Numbered from the stretch's first letter, positions 7,151 through 14,447 are shown. The stretch: DNA of 19,512 bases from DASYUM01 sp036001225 (GCA_036001225.1 DASYUM010000158.1:1-19512), one strand, 5' to 3'. The notes: generated by a model not told the origin, from the letters alone. Numbers and translations are program-made.

Positions 7151-7906
7151 TCAGGGCCCCTCGGGGACGAGGTCGGCCAGCGATGCGACGACGACGTCCG
7201 CGTGGGGGCCGAACTCGGCGGCGCCGGTGACGCCGGTCACCACCCCGACCGTCAGCGCCACCCCGGCCGCCCGCCCCATCAGCATGTCGGCCACCGCGTC
7301 GCCGACCACCACCGTCTCGCCCGGAGGCACCCCGACCTTCTCGCAGAGCTGGTGCACCATCGCGGGGTGCGGCTTGGTCGTGGCGACGGCGTCGGCGCCG
7401 AGGATCGCGTCGAAGAGGCTGGCCACGCCGAGGGCATCCAGCCCTCGGGTCGCCTGGCCGGTAGTGTCGGTGGTCGCCACCGCGAGCCGCGCGCCAGCCG
7501 CCCGCAGCCGGGTCAACGCCGGCTCGACGCCCGGCACCAGCCGTGCCACCCGCACCGGGTCGATCGCCTCGTCGGCCCGGCGGTAGGCGCGGCGGACCGC
7601 GGCCATCGCGTCCTCCCACGGCAGGCCGGCGCCGTAGAGCAGGGTGGCGCCGATGACGACGGTCTCGGTGCGGGGGGCGAGGGCGAGGGGTCCCCGGGGA
7701 TCGATCCGTCCGCTGTCGGGGTCGTAGCCGAGCGCGCGGAGCAGCGCCGGCTCCAGCTCACCCGGCACGCCGGCTTCTTCCACGATGAACCGCGCCCGCG
7801 CCCGCACCACCGGCACCCAGAGCGACGGGAAATCGACGAGGGTCCCGTCCTTGTCGAAGATCACCAGCCGGCAGTGCGCGTCGCGGGCCCCGCAGCGGAG
7901 CTTCAC
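7151..7906 (-). CDS. HAD-superfamily hydrolase, phosphoglycolate phosphatase-like
   Basis: This 251-aa protein has all HAD motifs. Motif I is D18-K-D20-G-T (nucleophile and acid), motif II is the T-T-D region at 145-147, motif III is K178 in 'TTKPHP', and motif IV is 'VGDAVADM' with D203 and D207. An alpha-helical cap lies between motifs I and II, as in Gph/beta-phosphoglucomutase-type enzymes. The likely reaction is hydrolysis of a small phosphate ester; the exact substrate is not readable. The GTG at 7906 is chosen because GGGAGG lies four bases upstream. The longer open frame above it is antisense-frame noise inside the alcohol dehydrogenase gene. It starts 26 bp after the dehydrogenase stop and ends four bases before the EamA start, so the three genes look like one operon. 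Confidence 0.9.
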   Translation of the reverse strand: MKLRCGARDAHCRLVIFDKDGTLVDFPSLWVPVVRARARFIVEEAGVPGELEPALLRALGYDPDSGRIDPRGPLALAPRTETVVIGATLLYGAGLPWEDAMAAVRRAYRRADEAIDPVRVARLVPGVEPALTRLRAAGARLAVATTDTTGQATRGLDALGVASLFDAILGADAVATTKPHPAMVHQLCEKVGVPPGETVVVGDAVADMLMGRAAGVALTVGVVTGVTGAAEFGPHADVVVASLADLVPEGP

Positions 7907-7932
7907 GTGTCCTCCCGCCGTGGGCTCGCGCG

Positions 7933-9108
7933 TCAAGCGCCCATCAGCCGGGCGTAGATCCGCTCGTACCCGCGGGCGTCGATGAGGCGCGGATTGCCGA
8001 TCGTCTGGGGATCCGCCTCGGCCATCCGGGCCAGCCGCGGAATGTCGGCGGGGCCGGCGCCGGTGAACTCGCTGAAGGCCGGGAACTCGAGGTCGCGGGT
8101 CAGCGCCGCGATGGCGGCGACCCCGCGGCGGGCCGCCTCGAGCGGCGAGAGCCCACGGACGTCCTCGCCAAGGGCGACCGCGATGCGGGCGTACTTGTCG
8201 GGGTTGCCGAGCAGGTTGTACTCCGAACAGGGCGCCAGCATGATCCCCGTGAGATAGCCGTGGTGGACGTCGAAGACCCCGCCGAAGGTCTGGGCCATGG
8301 CGTGGACGGCGCCGGCCGACTCCGAGCCGTAGGCGAGGCCGGCCAGCATGGCGGCCATGGCCATCTTGTACCGCGCCTCGACGTCCTGGCCGTTGGCGAA
8401 GGCGATCCGCAGATATCTGCCGATGTACTCCATCGCCAGCAGGGCCACCGCGTCGGTGACCGGCTGGGCGTAGGCGCAGGTGAAGCACTCGACCGCGTGG
8501 GAGAGCGCGTCCATGCCGGTGAAGGCGGTCAGGAGCGGCGGAAGGCCGACGACCAGGAGCGGATCGATGAGCGTGAGGTGGGGCCCGATCAGCGGACCGC
8601 CCACGTTGAACTTGATCTGGCGGGCGGGGTCGGTGATGACCGACCACAGCGTGACCTCGCTCCCGGTCCCCGAGGTGGTCGGGAGACAGACCAGCGGCGG
8701 GATGCGCCGGGTGAGCGGCGTGTGGCCGTACTCGTAGTCGAGGATCTTCCCGCCGTGGGCCGCCTCGACCCCGATCGCCTTCGCCACGTCCATCGAGGAG
8801 CCGCCGCCGAGGGCCACCATCCCGTCGGCCCGGTGGTCCCGGTAGGCCTCGCTGCCCCGGGCGACGTGGCGGATCGACGGGTTCCCGGCTACGCCGTCGA
8901 AGACCGCCGCCTCGAGGCCGTGGGCTTTCAGCAGGCCGGCGGCCCGGTCGACGTGCCCGGTCGCCAGCATGCCCTTGTCGGTGACCAGCAGCGGGCGCCG
9001 GATCCCCAGCCGGGCCGTCTCGGCGCCGAGCGCGGCGAGCGCGCCGACGCCGTGCTTGATCACCGTGGGCAATTCGTAGCTCTGGAGCTTCAGCTCGGCG
9101 AGTTCCAT
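7933..9108 (-). CDS. iron-containing (group III) alcohol dehydrogenase
   Basis: This 391-aa protein has the usual family length. The NAD(P)-binding segment 'GGGSSMDVAK' is at 101-110 and 'TTSGTGSE' at 144-151. Metal ligands fall at D200 and H204 ('GMDALSHAVE'), H269 ('VHAMAQTFGG') and H283 ('HHG'). These are the Fe2+ or Zn2+ ligands of the FucO/AdhB/YqhD superfamily, which interconvert alcohols and aldehydes or ketones. GGAG lies five bases before the ATG and a plausible promoter lies about 37-65 bp upstream. It leads the operon with the HAD phosphatase and EamA genes. An aldehyde link with the AOR operon on the opposite strand is attractive but not shown. The substrate is unknown. Confidence 0.93.
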   Translation of the reverse strand: MELAELKLQSYELPTVIKHGVGALAALGAETARLGIRRPLLVTDKGMLATGHVDRAAGLLKAHGLEAAVFDGVAGNPSIRHVARGSEAYRDHRADGMVALGGGSSMDVAKAIGVEAAHGGKILDYEYGHTPLTRRIPPLVCLPTTSGTGSEVTLWSVITDPARQIKFNVGGPLIGPHLTLIDPLLVVGLPPLLTAFTGMDALSHAVECFTCAYAQPVTDAVALLAMEYIGRYLRIAFANGQDVEARYKMAMAAMLAGLAYGSESAGAVHAMAQTFGGVFDVHHGYLTGIMLAPCSEYNLLGNPDKYARIAVALGEDVRGLSPLEAARRGVAAIAALTRDLEFPAFSEFTGAGPADIPRLARMAEADPQTIGNPRLIDARGYERIYARLMGA

Positions 9109-9144
9109 GAGGTCTCCGTGGCGTGAGATGGGGAGCGCGGACCG

Positions 9145-9173
9145 ATCCTAGCAGAGCGGCCAGAGGCTCACAA
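9145..9173 (-). promoter_or_regulatory. candidate sigma-70-type promoter of the alcohol dehydrogenase operon
   Basis: On the - strand, TTGTGA (9173-9168, 4 of 6 matches) is followed after exactly 17 bp by TAGGAT (9150-9145, 4 of 6 matches). The predicted start near 9138 would leave a leader of about 30 nt containing the GGAG ribosome site. The -35 hexamer overlaps the stop codon of the upstream gene. Confidence 0.4.
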
Positions 9174-9743
9174 GCGCGCCGGCGGCCACACGAGGCGGCG
9201 GGTGACCCGGAGCGGCGGCGCGAGGCCGGGCAGGTCGAGGTCGGCCGGCGCCGGGCTCAGCAGGCAGAACTCCGGGGTAGGCCCGAGGACGAGCTGTCGC
9301 TGCCAGAGACTCGCTCCCGCGCGGTCGCTCCAGGCGGCGAGCGCCGCGAAGAACCTCTCGTAGCTCATCCCCGCCGGCTTCGCGAGCCAGGTCGCGCAGG
9401 GCTGGGTCGGCGGGTCCTCCGCGCCGCGCGCGAGCCCGTAGAGGCCGGCGGTGCCGCCGGCGGCGTGCCGGGCCACGGCCTCGTGGGGGGCGCGGCACGC
9501 GCCGGCCACCGCGCCTTCGTTCACGAGGCCGAGGGCGGTGAAGTCGTGGACGAGGTACCAATCTTCGTACGCAGTCGGTTGCCGGGGCAGCCACCCGGCG
9601 CCCTCCACGCGGCAGACCACCGACTCCTGGAAGCCCGGGAGCCGCGCGTTGGCCAGCGCGCCGTGGAAGGCGAGGAGGGCTTGCTCGTAGGCGGCGCCGG
9701 CGACGGCGGGGCTGGGCCAGTGCCAGAAGACGTAGGCGATCAT
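9168..9743 (-). CDS. unrecognised 191-aa protein downstream of the methyltransferase
   Basis: I do not recognise this family with confidence. The protein has no membrane segment, signal peptide or cysteine cluster. It begins 'MIAYVFWHWP', has an aromatic-rich central segment ('YEDWYLVHDF'), and has several His in its first half, including 'APHEAVARHAAGG'. The pattern of two halves rich in Trp/Tyr resembles small dimeric alpha-beta barrel-like proteins, but this is a guess. The ATG at 9743 has GAGGG four to five bases upstream and lies seven bases after the methyltransferase stop, so the two genes are almost certainly co-transcribed. The frame stays open far upstream only because it is also the frame of the methyltransferase N-terminus after the frameshift; that fusion is rejected. 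Confidence 0.75.
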   Translation of the reverse strand: MIAYVFWHWPSPAVAGAAYEQALLAFHGALANARLPGFQESVVCRVEGAGWLPRQPTAYEDWYLVHDFTALGLVNEGAVAGACRAPHEAVARHAAGGTAGLYGLARGAEDPPTQPCATWLAKPAGMSYERFFAALAAWSDRAGASLWQRQLVLGPTPEFCLLSPAPADLDLPGLAPPLRVTRRLVWPPARL

Positions 9744-9750
9744 CCCGCCC

Positions 9751-10556
9751 TCACCGGCGGGCCACGACCATGACGTGGGGGCTGAGCCCGAGGAGGCTCG
9801 GCTCGCGCTCGATCGCGCGCGCCGCCCACAAGAGGTGCGCGCGCTCGGTCGGATCGGCCCAGCGGCGGCCGAGGTCGGGCAGGAGCCAGCCCGGGCCTTC
9901 CACCCCGACGGTCTCCACGATCTCGAGCCCGGCCTCCCGGACCTCGTCGGCCAGCTCGTCCGGGTGATGGAAGAACGCCGTCGTGAAGTAGTCGCGCGGC
10001 GTGGGATTCCGATGCTGGCCGTCCAGGAGGTCGCGCTCCACGATGCGGCGGTAGTCGGGGTCGCCGAGGTAGCCGCTGACCAGCCCGTCGAGGAGCGAGG
10101 CGAAACGTGTGATGCCGACGGCGAGGACCGGGCCGCCCGCCCGCAGGACCGCCGGCTTTCCCGGAGCGCGGCCAGCCGCTCGGCCCGCTCGGTGAGGTGA
10201 TAGAGCGGGCCGAGCAGCAGCACGGCATCGACGCTGGCGTCCGGGAAGGGGAGGGCGCGCGCGTCCGCCACGCGGGCGCTGGCCAGCGCGGGGGTGGCCT
10301 GCCGCGCCTGCTCGACGTGGAGCGCGACCGCGTCGATGAGGTGGACTTCGTAGCGCTGCTCGGCCAGTCCGGCCGCGTACCGGCCGGGCCCGCCCCCGAC
10401 GTCGAGAATGGTGGCTGGCGGCGGCGGAAGATGGCGCGCCAGCAGCTCCTCGGTCCGCGCCCGCTCCAGCAAGCCGTGGCCGGCGTCGAGCCGCGCCGCT
10501 TCCCGCCCCTCGGCGTAGTGCTGGAGGATCTCCGGCGGGAGCGGCTCGAGCGTCAT
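9751..10556 (-). pseudogene. class I SAM-dependent methyltransferase, interrupted by a -1 frameshift
   Basis: The N-terminal part (10556 down to about 10150) holds the SAM-binding motif I 'LDVGGGPGRY' at residues 51-60, an acidic residue after the second strand ('HLIDA') and 'LPFPDASVDAVLLLGPLYHL', all typical of Rossmann methyltransferases. After 'LAALRES' the frame breaks: coherent sequence ('VLAVGITRFASLLDGL', ending 'SPHVMVVARR') continues in another frame to the stop at 9751. Adding one C near 10149-10150 (+ strand) restores one reading frame of about 268 residues. This is either a real inactivating mutation or a sequencing deletion in a GC run. The start at 10556 lacks a clear ribosome site; an ATG at 10592 is an alternative. 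The substrate is unknown. The next gene follows after seven bases. Confidence 0.8.
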
Positions 10557-10657
10557 GGCGGGAAGAGGTACATGCCGCTCAGCGGCCGACATGACTGACG
10601 GCGCGTTGGAGCGGACCGTCGGCCCCCCGGGATGCGCCGGTCGCAAAAGCGTTGAGC

Positions 10658-10673
10658 CCTGTTAGCTAACAGG
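10658..10673. promoter_or_regulatory. 16-bp perfect palindrome, candidate operator
   Basis: CCTGTTAGCTAACAGG is an unbroken inverted repeat with no loop, notably AT-rich in its core against about 70% GC surroundings. It lies in the 191-bp gap between the BHMT-like gene's stop (10784) and the most upstream methyltransferase start (10592). Perfect short palindromes of this size are typical binding sites of dimeric repressors such as TetR or GntR family members. No regulator gene is adjacent. It probably controls the methyltransferase operon on the - strand. Apart from this element I see nothing definite in the gap. Confidence 0.5.
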
Positions 10674-10783
10674 CCGCTTGTCCGGTGCCACTCGCGCGGA
10701 ATCGTCCGACGATGCGGCGCTTCGGGCCCTCGGCAGCGTGGTGAGACCTCCGGCGGGAGCGCCGTGGCAGCGCGCCGCCGCGG

Positions 10784-11776
10784 TCAGTCGGCGGAGTGGG
10801 CGCGGCGCTCCCGATAGTATTCCGTCGCTGACATCGGCTTGCCGGGGTCGGGCTTCCAGCGGCTGGGCTCGCCGGTCGGCTTGCCGAGGGCGCGGGCCAT
10901 CTCCCGGATGTGCGTCGCGACCGCGCCGCAGCAGGCGCCGATGTAGTTGGCGCCGATCGCCTTGGCCTTGCGCGCGTAGTCGGCCATCTCGTGCCGGGTG
11001 AGCTGGTAGGGCTCCATGGCGTCGGGGAACCCTTTGAGGCCGGTGAAGAACGGCGTGGCGTCGGTGGTCCGGTAGGCCGGCGCCTGGACGGCGATGAAGC
11101 CGCTCGCGGCCTTCCGCATCTCCTCGACGATGGGGAGCATGTGCTTCGGCCCCCGCCAGCAGTTGGTGCCCACGATGTCGGCGCCGGCGCCGAAGAGGGC
11201 CCTCGCGCACTCGGCCGGCGACTTCCCGTCGCGGGTCACCGGCTTGTCCTCGAACGACATGGTCACCATGACCGGCAGGCCCTTGCGCTTCGCGAACTCG
11301 GTCGCGATGACGGCTTCCCCCAGATAGAGGTAGGTCTCGGCGATGACGAAGTCGATGCCGATTTCCATCTGGTGGCCGAGCTGCTCGTCGAGGAGGGCCA
11401 CCACGCGGTCCCGGGCCTTCCGGTTCTCGGGCTCGTACTGCCAGGTCATGCTGAGGTTGCCGGCGACCAGGGCCCGGTCGCCCGCCGCCTGGCGGGCCAG
11501 GCGCACGGCGGCCCGGTTGATGTCGCCGACCCGGTCGCCGTAGCCGACGGTGGCCAGCTTCTCGCGGTCGCCGTAGAAGGCGAGCGCCTGGATCACCTCG
11601 GCGCCGGCGTCCACGAACTCGCGGTACAGCTCGAGGACGGCGTCGGGGTGCTCGACCGTCGCTTCCGGGGTGAAGGGGCCGGCCAGCACGTAACCCCGCT
11701 TTTCCAGCTCGAGGACGTACCCGCCGTCCCCCAGTACCACGCCCTCCCGCAGTCGCTCGAGGATGCCTTTGGCCAT
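10784..11776 (-). CDS. betaine-homocysteine methyltransferase-like homocysteine S-methyltransferase
   Basis: This 330-aa protein closely follows the BHMT pattern at its N-terminus ('VVLGDGGYVLELEKRGYV', 'AGPFTPEATVEHP'). The zinc ligands are C206 ('GTNCW') and C282-C283 ('GACCGA'), the usual one-plus-two cysteine set of homocysteine methyltransferases. These enzymes move a methyl group to homocysteine to give methionine; in BHMT the donor is glycine betaine, though the donor here cannot be proven from sequence. AAAGGA lies seven bases before the ATG at 11776; the open frame further upstream overlaps the next gene and is not used. It follows the Kdo-hydroxylase-like gene by 28 bp and shares its cluster with a methionine synthase reactivation domain, which fits a methionine-forming module. 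It could also be the homocysteine half of a split methionine synthase. Confidence 0.88.
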   Translation of the reverse strand: MAKGILERLREGVVLGDGGYVLELEKRGYVLAGPFTPEATVEHPDAVLELYREFVDAGAEVIQALAFYGDREKLATVGYGDRVGDINRAAVRLARQAAGDRALVAGNLSMTWQYEPENRKARDRVVALLDEQLGHQMEIGIDFVIAETYLYLGEAVIATEFAKRKGLPVMVTMSFEDKPVTRDGKSPAECARALFGAGADIVGTNCWRGPKHMLPIVEEMRKAASGFIAVQAPAYRTTDATPFFTGLKGFPDAMEPYQLTRHEMADYARKAKAIGANYIGACCGAVATHIREMARALGKPTGEPSRWKPDPGKPMSATEYYRERRAHSAD

Positions 11777-11804
11777 CGTGTCGTCCTTTCTCTCCGGTGA
11801 AGCG

Positions 11805-12704
11805 TTAGGCGAGCCGGGCGCCGGCGAGCCGCTCGAGGACGGCGATCGGCGCCTGGTCGGGCAGCGCCAGCGACTCGCGGGCCACGATGAAGGTCTGCTC
11901 CAGCGCGTACTGGCCACTCAGCACGGCGTGGCTCACCATGTCGGTGAACACGATCCAGGTGGCGCCGGGCGGGAACTCGAGCCGCGTCTTGGGCTCGTCC
12001 TGCTGGTACGCGCGGTTCTCCTTCAGAAAGTGGTGGAAGCTCAGCATGAACTCGTCGTAGGGGGGGCGCACCGTGACCGGGAGCCCCAGCCGCCGGGCCA
12101 GGCGGCGAGCCCGCCGGCCCAGCCCATCCCGGCGCGCTCGGTCGAGGAGACCGGAAGAGATCGCGAAGCGCGCGGCCAGCTCGTCGAAGGTGCCGCCGGT
12201 CAGCCACACCCGGGGAGCGGTCGGGTTGATGTTGGTGAAGACGCGGAGCAGACGGTCGCCGCGGCTCGGCCGGGTCGGAAAGGCGTCCACGTGGACCAGG
12301 TCGTTCCGGGCCCGCAAGGACAGCTGGCGTCCGGCCTCTTCCTGGGGGCGGAAGCTGGCGTAGTCGATCCGCCAGCGCCGCGCGTAGGTCGGGAAGAGCC
12401 CGGCCGCGAAGGCGACGGCCCGCCGGGAGTACTCGCGCAGCACGCGCCGCAGCCGCTCGGCGTCCTCGGGGAACTGTCGCGCCACCCCGGTGACCCGGTC
12501 CTGGCGGGGCCGGTAGGCGATATTCTTGTGGTAGCGGGCGTCGGTCTGCCGCTGGGCGAGGAGGAACTGGCGGTCCTCGGCCGGCAGCTCGAACGGCGAG
12601 CGTGCGAAGAGCAGGATGTCGCCAGCTTCGAGCGCACGACAGAGCGCGGCTTCTCCGCCGGCGGGCGGACGGCCGTCCTCGACGGTGACGACCGCCGTGC
12701 TCAC
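11805..12704 (-). CDS. Kdo hydroxylase-family Fe(II)/2-oxoglutarate oxygenase
   Basis: This 299-aa protein matches the Kdo hydroxylase (KdoO) family along most of its length. It has 'HVDAFPTRPSRG' with metal ligands H138 and D140, then 'LRVFTNINP', 'FPPGATWIVFTD' and the distal ligand H259 in 'SHAVLSGQ', followed by 'LEQTF'. KdoO enzymes hydroxylate Kdo of the lipopolysaccharide inner core to Ko, implying an outer membrane. The start is a GTG at 12704 whose last bases form GTGA with the stop of the preceding gene, a four-base overlap typical of translational coupling. Its neighbours are methionine-metabolism genes and not lipopolysaccharide genes, which is unusual and leaves open a different substrate. 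Length is normal for the family. Confidence 0.85.
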   Translation of the reverse strand: MSTAVVTVEDGRPPAGGEAALCRALEAGDILLFARSPFELPAEDRQFLLAQRQTDARYHKNIAYRPRQDRVTGVARQFPEDAERLRRVLREYSRRAVAFAAGLFPTYARRWRIDYASFRPQEEAGRQLSLRARNDLVHVDAFPTRPSRGDRLLRVFTNINPTAPRVWLTGGTFDELAARFAISSGLLDRARRDGLGRRARRLARRLGLPVTVRPPYDEFMLSFHHFLKENRAYQQDEPKTRLEFPPGATWIVFTDMVSHAVLSGQYALEQTFIVARESLALPDQAPIAVLERLAGARLA

Positions 12705-13372
12705 GTCGACGATGAGGGGGCGAGGCCGAAGAGGCCGCTGACCGATTTGAAGGGGACCAGCACGCCGTGCTCGGTGAGCCGCACCAGCCCGCCGCCGTCG
12801 GCCAGGGCGCCGAGGAGGTCCCGCTGCTCCTCGAGCGGCCAGTCGGCGTAGCCGGGGGCCAGCCGGTGACTCACCCTGAAGCCGCGCGCGCGAGCGCGCG
12901 CCCGGAGGTCCTGCCGTAAAGCCCGCACCGCGGTCTCGATGGCCGCCCAGCCGGCGGTGTCGAGCAGAAAGGCCTCGAGCAGCTCGCGCCGCTCGGCCAG
13001 GGCCGCCACCGCGGCCTCCAGACGCGGGCCCACGGTGAGGACGAAGGCCACCGCGAGCGAGCAGCCATCGAGGAGCCGGCCCACGGCGCGCCCGGAGAAC
13101 GTGGGGCCGGCCAGGAGGCGCGCGCCGGTGGGACCGGCGGCGGCGACCGGCAGCGCGGCGAGCAGCGCCCGCGGTTCGACCAGGGTCGCGGCGCGGGCGG
13201 CCATCGCCTCCGCCGCCTCGCGGATTGCCGGCTCCACCGCCTCCCGCCGCCGGTAGCGGGCCAGGCGCAAGACCAACCAGGGATCGAGGCCGAGCGGCGG
13301 CGGCTGCCAGCGCTCCACCGCGCCCGACGCGAGCGGCTCGCGATGCGTCTCGAGCGGCGCCGTGCCGAGCAT
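12701..13372 (-). CDS. stand-alone B12-dependent methionine synthase reactivation (AdoMet-binding) domain
   Basis: This 223-aa protein corresponds to the C-terminal reactivation domain of MetH, encoded on its own. The diagnostic segment near the C-terminus reads 'HRLAPGYADWPLEEQ', followed by 'LTEHGVLVPFKSVSGLFGL', the Rxx-PGY and P-x-KSVSG signature of this domain. In MetH it binds S-adenosylmethionine and flavodoxin to remethylate inactive cob(II)alamin. No B12-binding or homocysteine domain is fused. The homocysteine methyltransferase two genes downstream suggests a split methionine synthase or a related corrinoid system, with the B12 module elsewhere. The ATG has no ribosome site; an extended -10 element placed just upstream suggests a leaderless message. 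Open frame upstream of 13372 is antisense to the divergent gene and rejected. Confidence 0.82.
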   Translation of the reverse strand: MLGTAPLETHREPLASGAVERWQPPPLGLDPWLVLRLARYRRREAVEPAIREAAEAMAARAATLVEPRALLAALPVAAAGPTGARLLAGPTFSGRAVGRLLDGCSLAVAFVLTVGPRLEAAVAALAERRELLEAFLLDTAGWAAIETAVRALRQDLRARARARGFRVSHRLAPGYADWPLEEQRDLLGALADGGGLVRLTEHGVLVPFKSVSGLFGLAPSSST

Positions 13373-13378
13373 GTGCGC

Positions 13379-13389
13379 ACAATAGCACA
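13379..13389 (-). promoter_or_regulatory. candidate extended -10 promoter for a leaderless transcript
   Basis: On the - strand TG-C-TATTGT forms an extended -10 (hexamer 13384-13379, 4 of 6 matches to TATAAT). Six bases separate it from the A of the ATG at 13372, so transcription would start at the start codon. No ribosome site is present, which agrees with a leaderless message. No good -35 element is visible. Confidence 0.35.
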
Positions 13390-13419
13390 GCCCAGCCGGG
13401 CGCGGGAGCCGTGGGCCCC

Positions 13420-13447
13420 TTGACGCAACCTCCGCGCTCCCTATAAT
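13420..13447 (+). promoter_or_regulatory. near-consensus sigma-70 promoter of the beta-hydroxyacid dehydrogenase operon
   Basis: TTGACG (13420-13425, 5 of 6 matches) and a perfect TATAAT (13442-13447) are 16 bp apart. It is the best promoter in the window. The expected start near 13454 gives a leader of about 70 nt before the ATG at 13526. It lies in the 153-bp divergent region shared with the - strand methionine cluster. Confidence 0.75.
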
Positions 13448-13514
13448 CGAGCGTGATCCGCGTCGCCGGTTCTGCGCGCGTGACCTGCCTCGGAGCGACC
13501 CAGCCAGGAGGCCC

Positions 13515-13523
13515 AGGAGGTGA
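13515..13523 (+). promoter_or_regulatory. near-perfect Shine-Dalgarno site deciding the start at 13526
   Basis: AGGAGGTGA is fully complementary to the 3' end of bacterial 16S rRNA and ends two bases before the ATG at 13526 (five bases from the AGGAGG core). The in-frame GTG at 13520 lies inside this site and is therefore rejected as start. Confidence 0.75.
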
Positions 13524-13525
13524 AC

Positions 13526-14422
13526 ATGCGGGGACCCATCGGCTTCATCGGCCTCGGCATCATGGGCCGGCCCATGGCCAAGAATCTCCTCAAAGCCGGC
13601 TATGGTCTGGTCGTCCACAACCGCAGTCAGGCCGCCGTGCAGGAGCTGGCCGGCCTCGGCGCCAAGGCGGCCGGCTCGCCCGACGCCGTCGCCCGCGAGG
13701 CGGACGTCGTCATCCTGATGCTCCCGAACTCGCCCGACGTGGAGCTGGTCGCCCTCGGCCCCCAGGGCCTGATCGAGGGCGCGCGCCCGGGGCAGACGGT
13801 GGTGGACATGTCCACCATCTCCCCCCTTGTCTCCCAGAAGGTCGGGGCCGCGCTGGCCAAGAAGGGCGTCCGGATGCTGGACGCGCCGGTCTCCGGGGGC
13901 GAGAAGGGCGCGATCGAGGGGACCCTCTCGATCATGGTCGGCGGCGACGCGGGAGTGTTCAAGGAGATGCTGCCGATCTTCCAGGCGATGGGGAAGACGA
14001 TCACCCATCTCGGTCCCCTCGGCGCCGGCGGGTTCACCAAGCTCGCCAACCAGATCATCGTGGCGGTGAACCTCACCGCGCTGGCCGAGGCGCTCGTGCT
14101 GGCCGCCAAGGCGGGCCTCGACATCGAGCTGACGCTGAAGGCGCTCGGTGGCGGCCTCGCCAATTCCCGCTGCCTCGAGCAGAAGACGCCCAACTATCTC
14201 GCTCACGAGTTCAAGCCCGGGTTCAAGATCGACCTCCACTACAAGGACCTCGGTCTGATCATGGAGACGACGCGGGCGCTCGGGGTCCCGGTGCCGACCA
14301 CCGCGGTCGTCCAGGAGCTGTTCAGCGCGCTTCGGGTCCGGGGCGGAGGCGGGCTCGACCACTCGGGCATCGTCACGCTGCTCGAGCACCTGGCGGGCGT
14401 CGAGGTGCGGAAGCGCCCGTGA
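13526..14422 (+). CDS. NAD(P)-dependent beta-hydroxyacid dehydrogenase (GarR/3-hydroxyisobutyrate dehydrogenase family)
   Basis: This 298-aa protein begins with the family signature 'IGFIGLGIMGRPMAKNLL' (dinucleotide motif G9-L-G-I-M-G14). The substrate-binding motif 'DAPVSGG' starts at D119, and catalytic K172 lies in 'GFTKLANQ' with N175 four residues on. Family members oxidise or reduce beta-hydroxyacids such as tartronate semialdehyde/glycerate, 3-hydroxyisobutyrate or 4-hydroxybutyrate using NAD(P). The D-A-P-V-S-G-G-x-x-G-A form fits the 2-hydroxy-3-oxopropionate reductase group, but the substrate cannot be fixed. It has the strongest promoter and ribosome site in the window and leads an operon with a GNAT protein (25-bp gap) and an aldo/keto reductase (36-bp gap). 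Confidence 0.93.
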   Translation: MRGPIGFIGLGIMGRPMAKNLLKAGYGLVVHNRSQAAVQELAGLGAKAAGSPDAVAREADVVILMLPNSPDVELVALGPQGLIEGARPGQTVVDMSTISPLVSQKVGAALAKKGVRMLDAPVSGGEKGAIEGTLSIMVGGDAGVFKEMLPIFQAMGKTITHLGPLGAGGFTKLANQIIVAVNLTALAEALVLAAKAGLDIELTLKALGGGLANSRCLEQKTPNYLAHEFKPGFKIDLHYKDLGLIMETTRALGVPVPTTAVVQELFSALRVRGGGGLDHSGIVTLLEHLAGVEVRKRP

Positions 14423-14447
14423 CTGGCGGCCGGCGGGAGAGGGCGCG

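Noticed and set aside
7907..8647. In-frame upstream extension of the HAD phosphatase
   Set aside because: It is out of frame with and inside the alcohol dehydrogenase gene; the GTG at 7906 has a strong ribosome site and precedes motif I by 17 residues.
9168..10646. Single 492-codon fusion of methyltransferase N-terminus and the unknown gene
   Set aside because: The middle part is nonsense sequence; real methyltransferase sequence continues in another frame and has its own stop at 9751, so the fusion is an artefact of the frameshift.
13372..13381. TGTGCGCACA palindrome at the MetH reactivation start codon as an operator
   Set aside because: Ten-base GC-rich palindromes are frequent at this base composition, and it includes part of the start codon.
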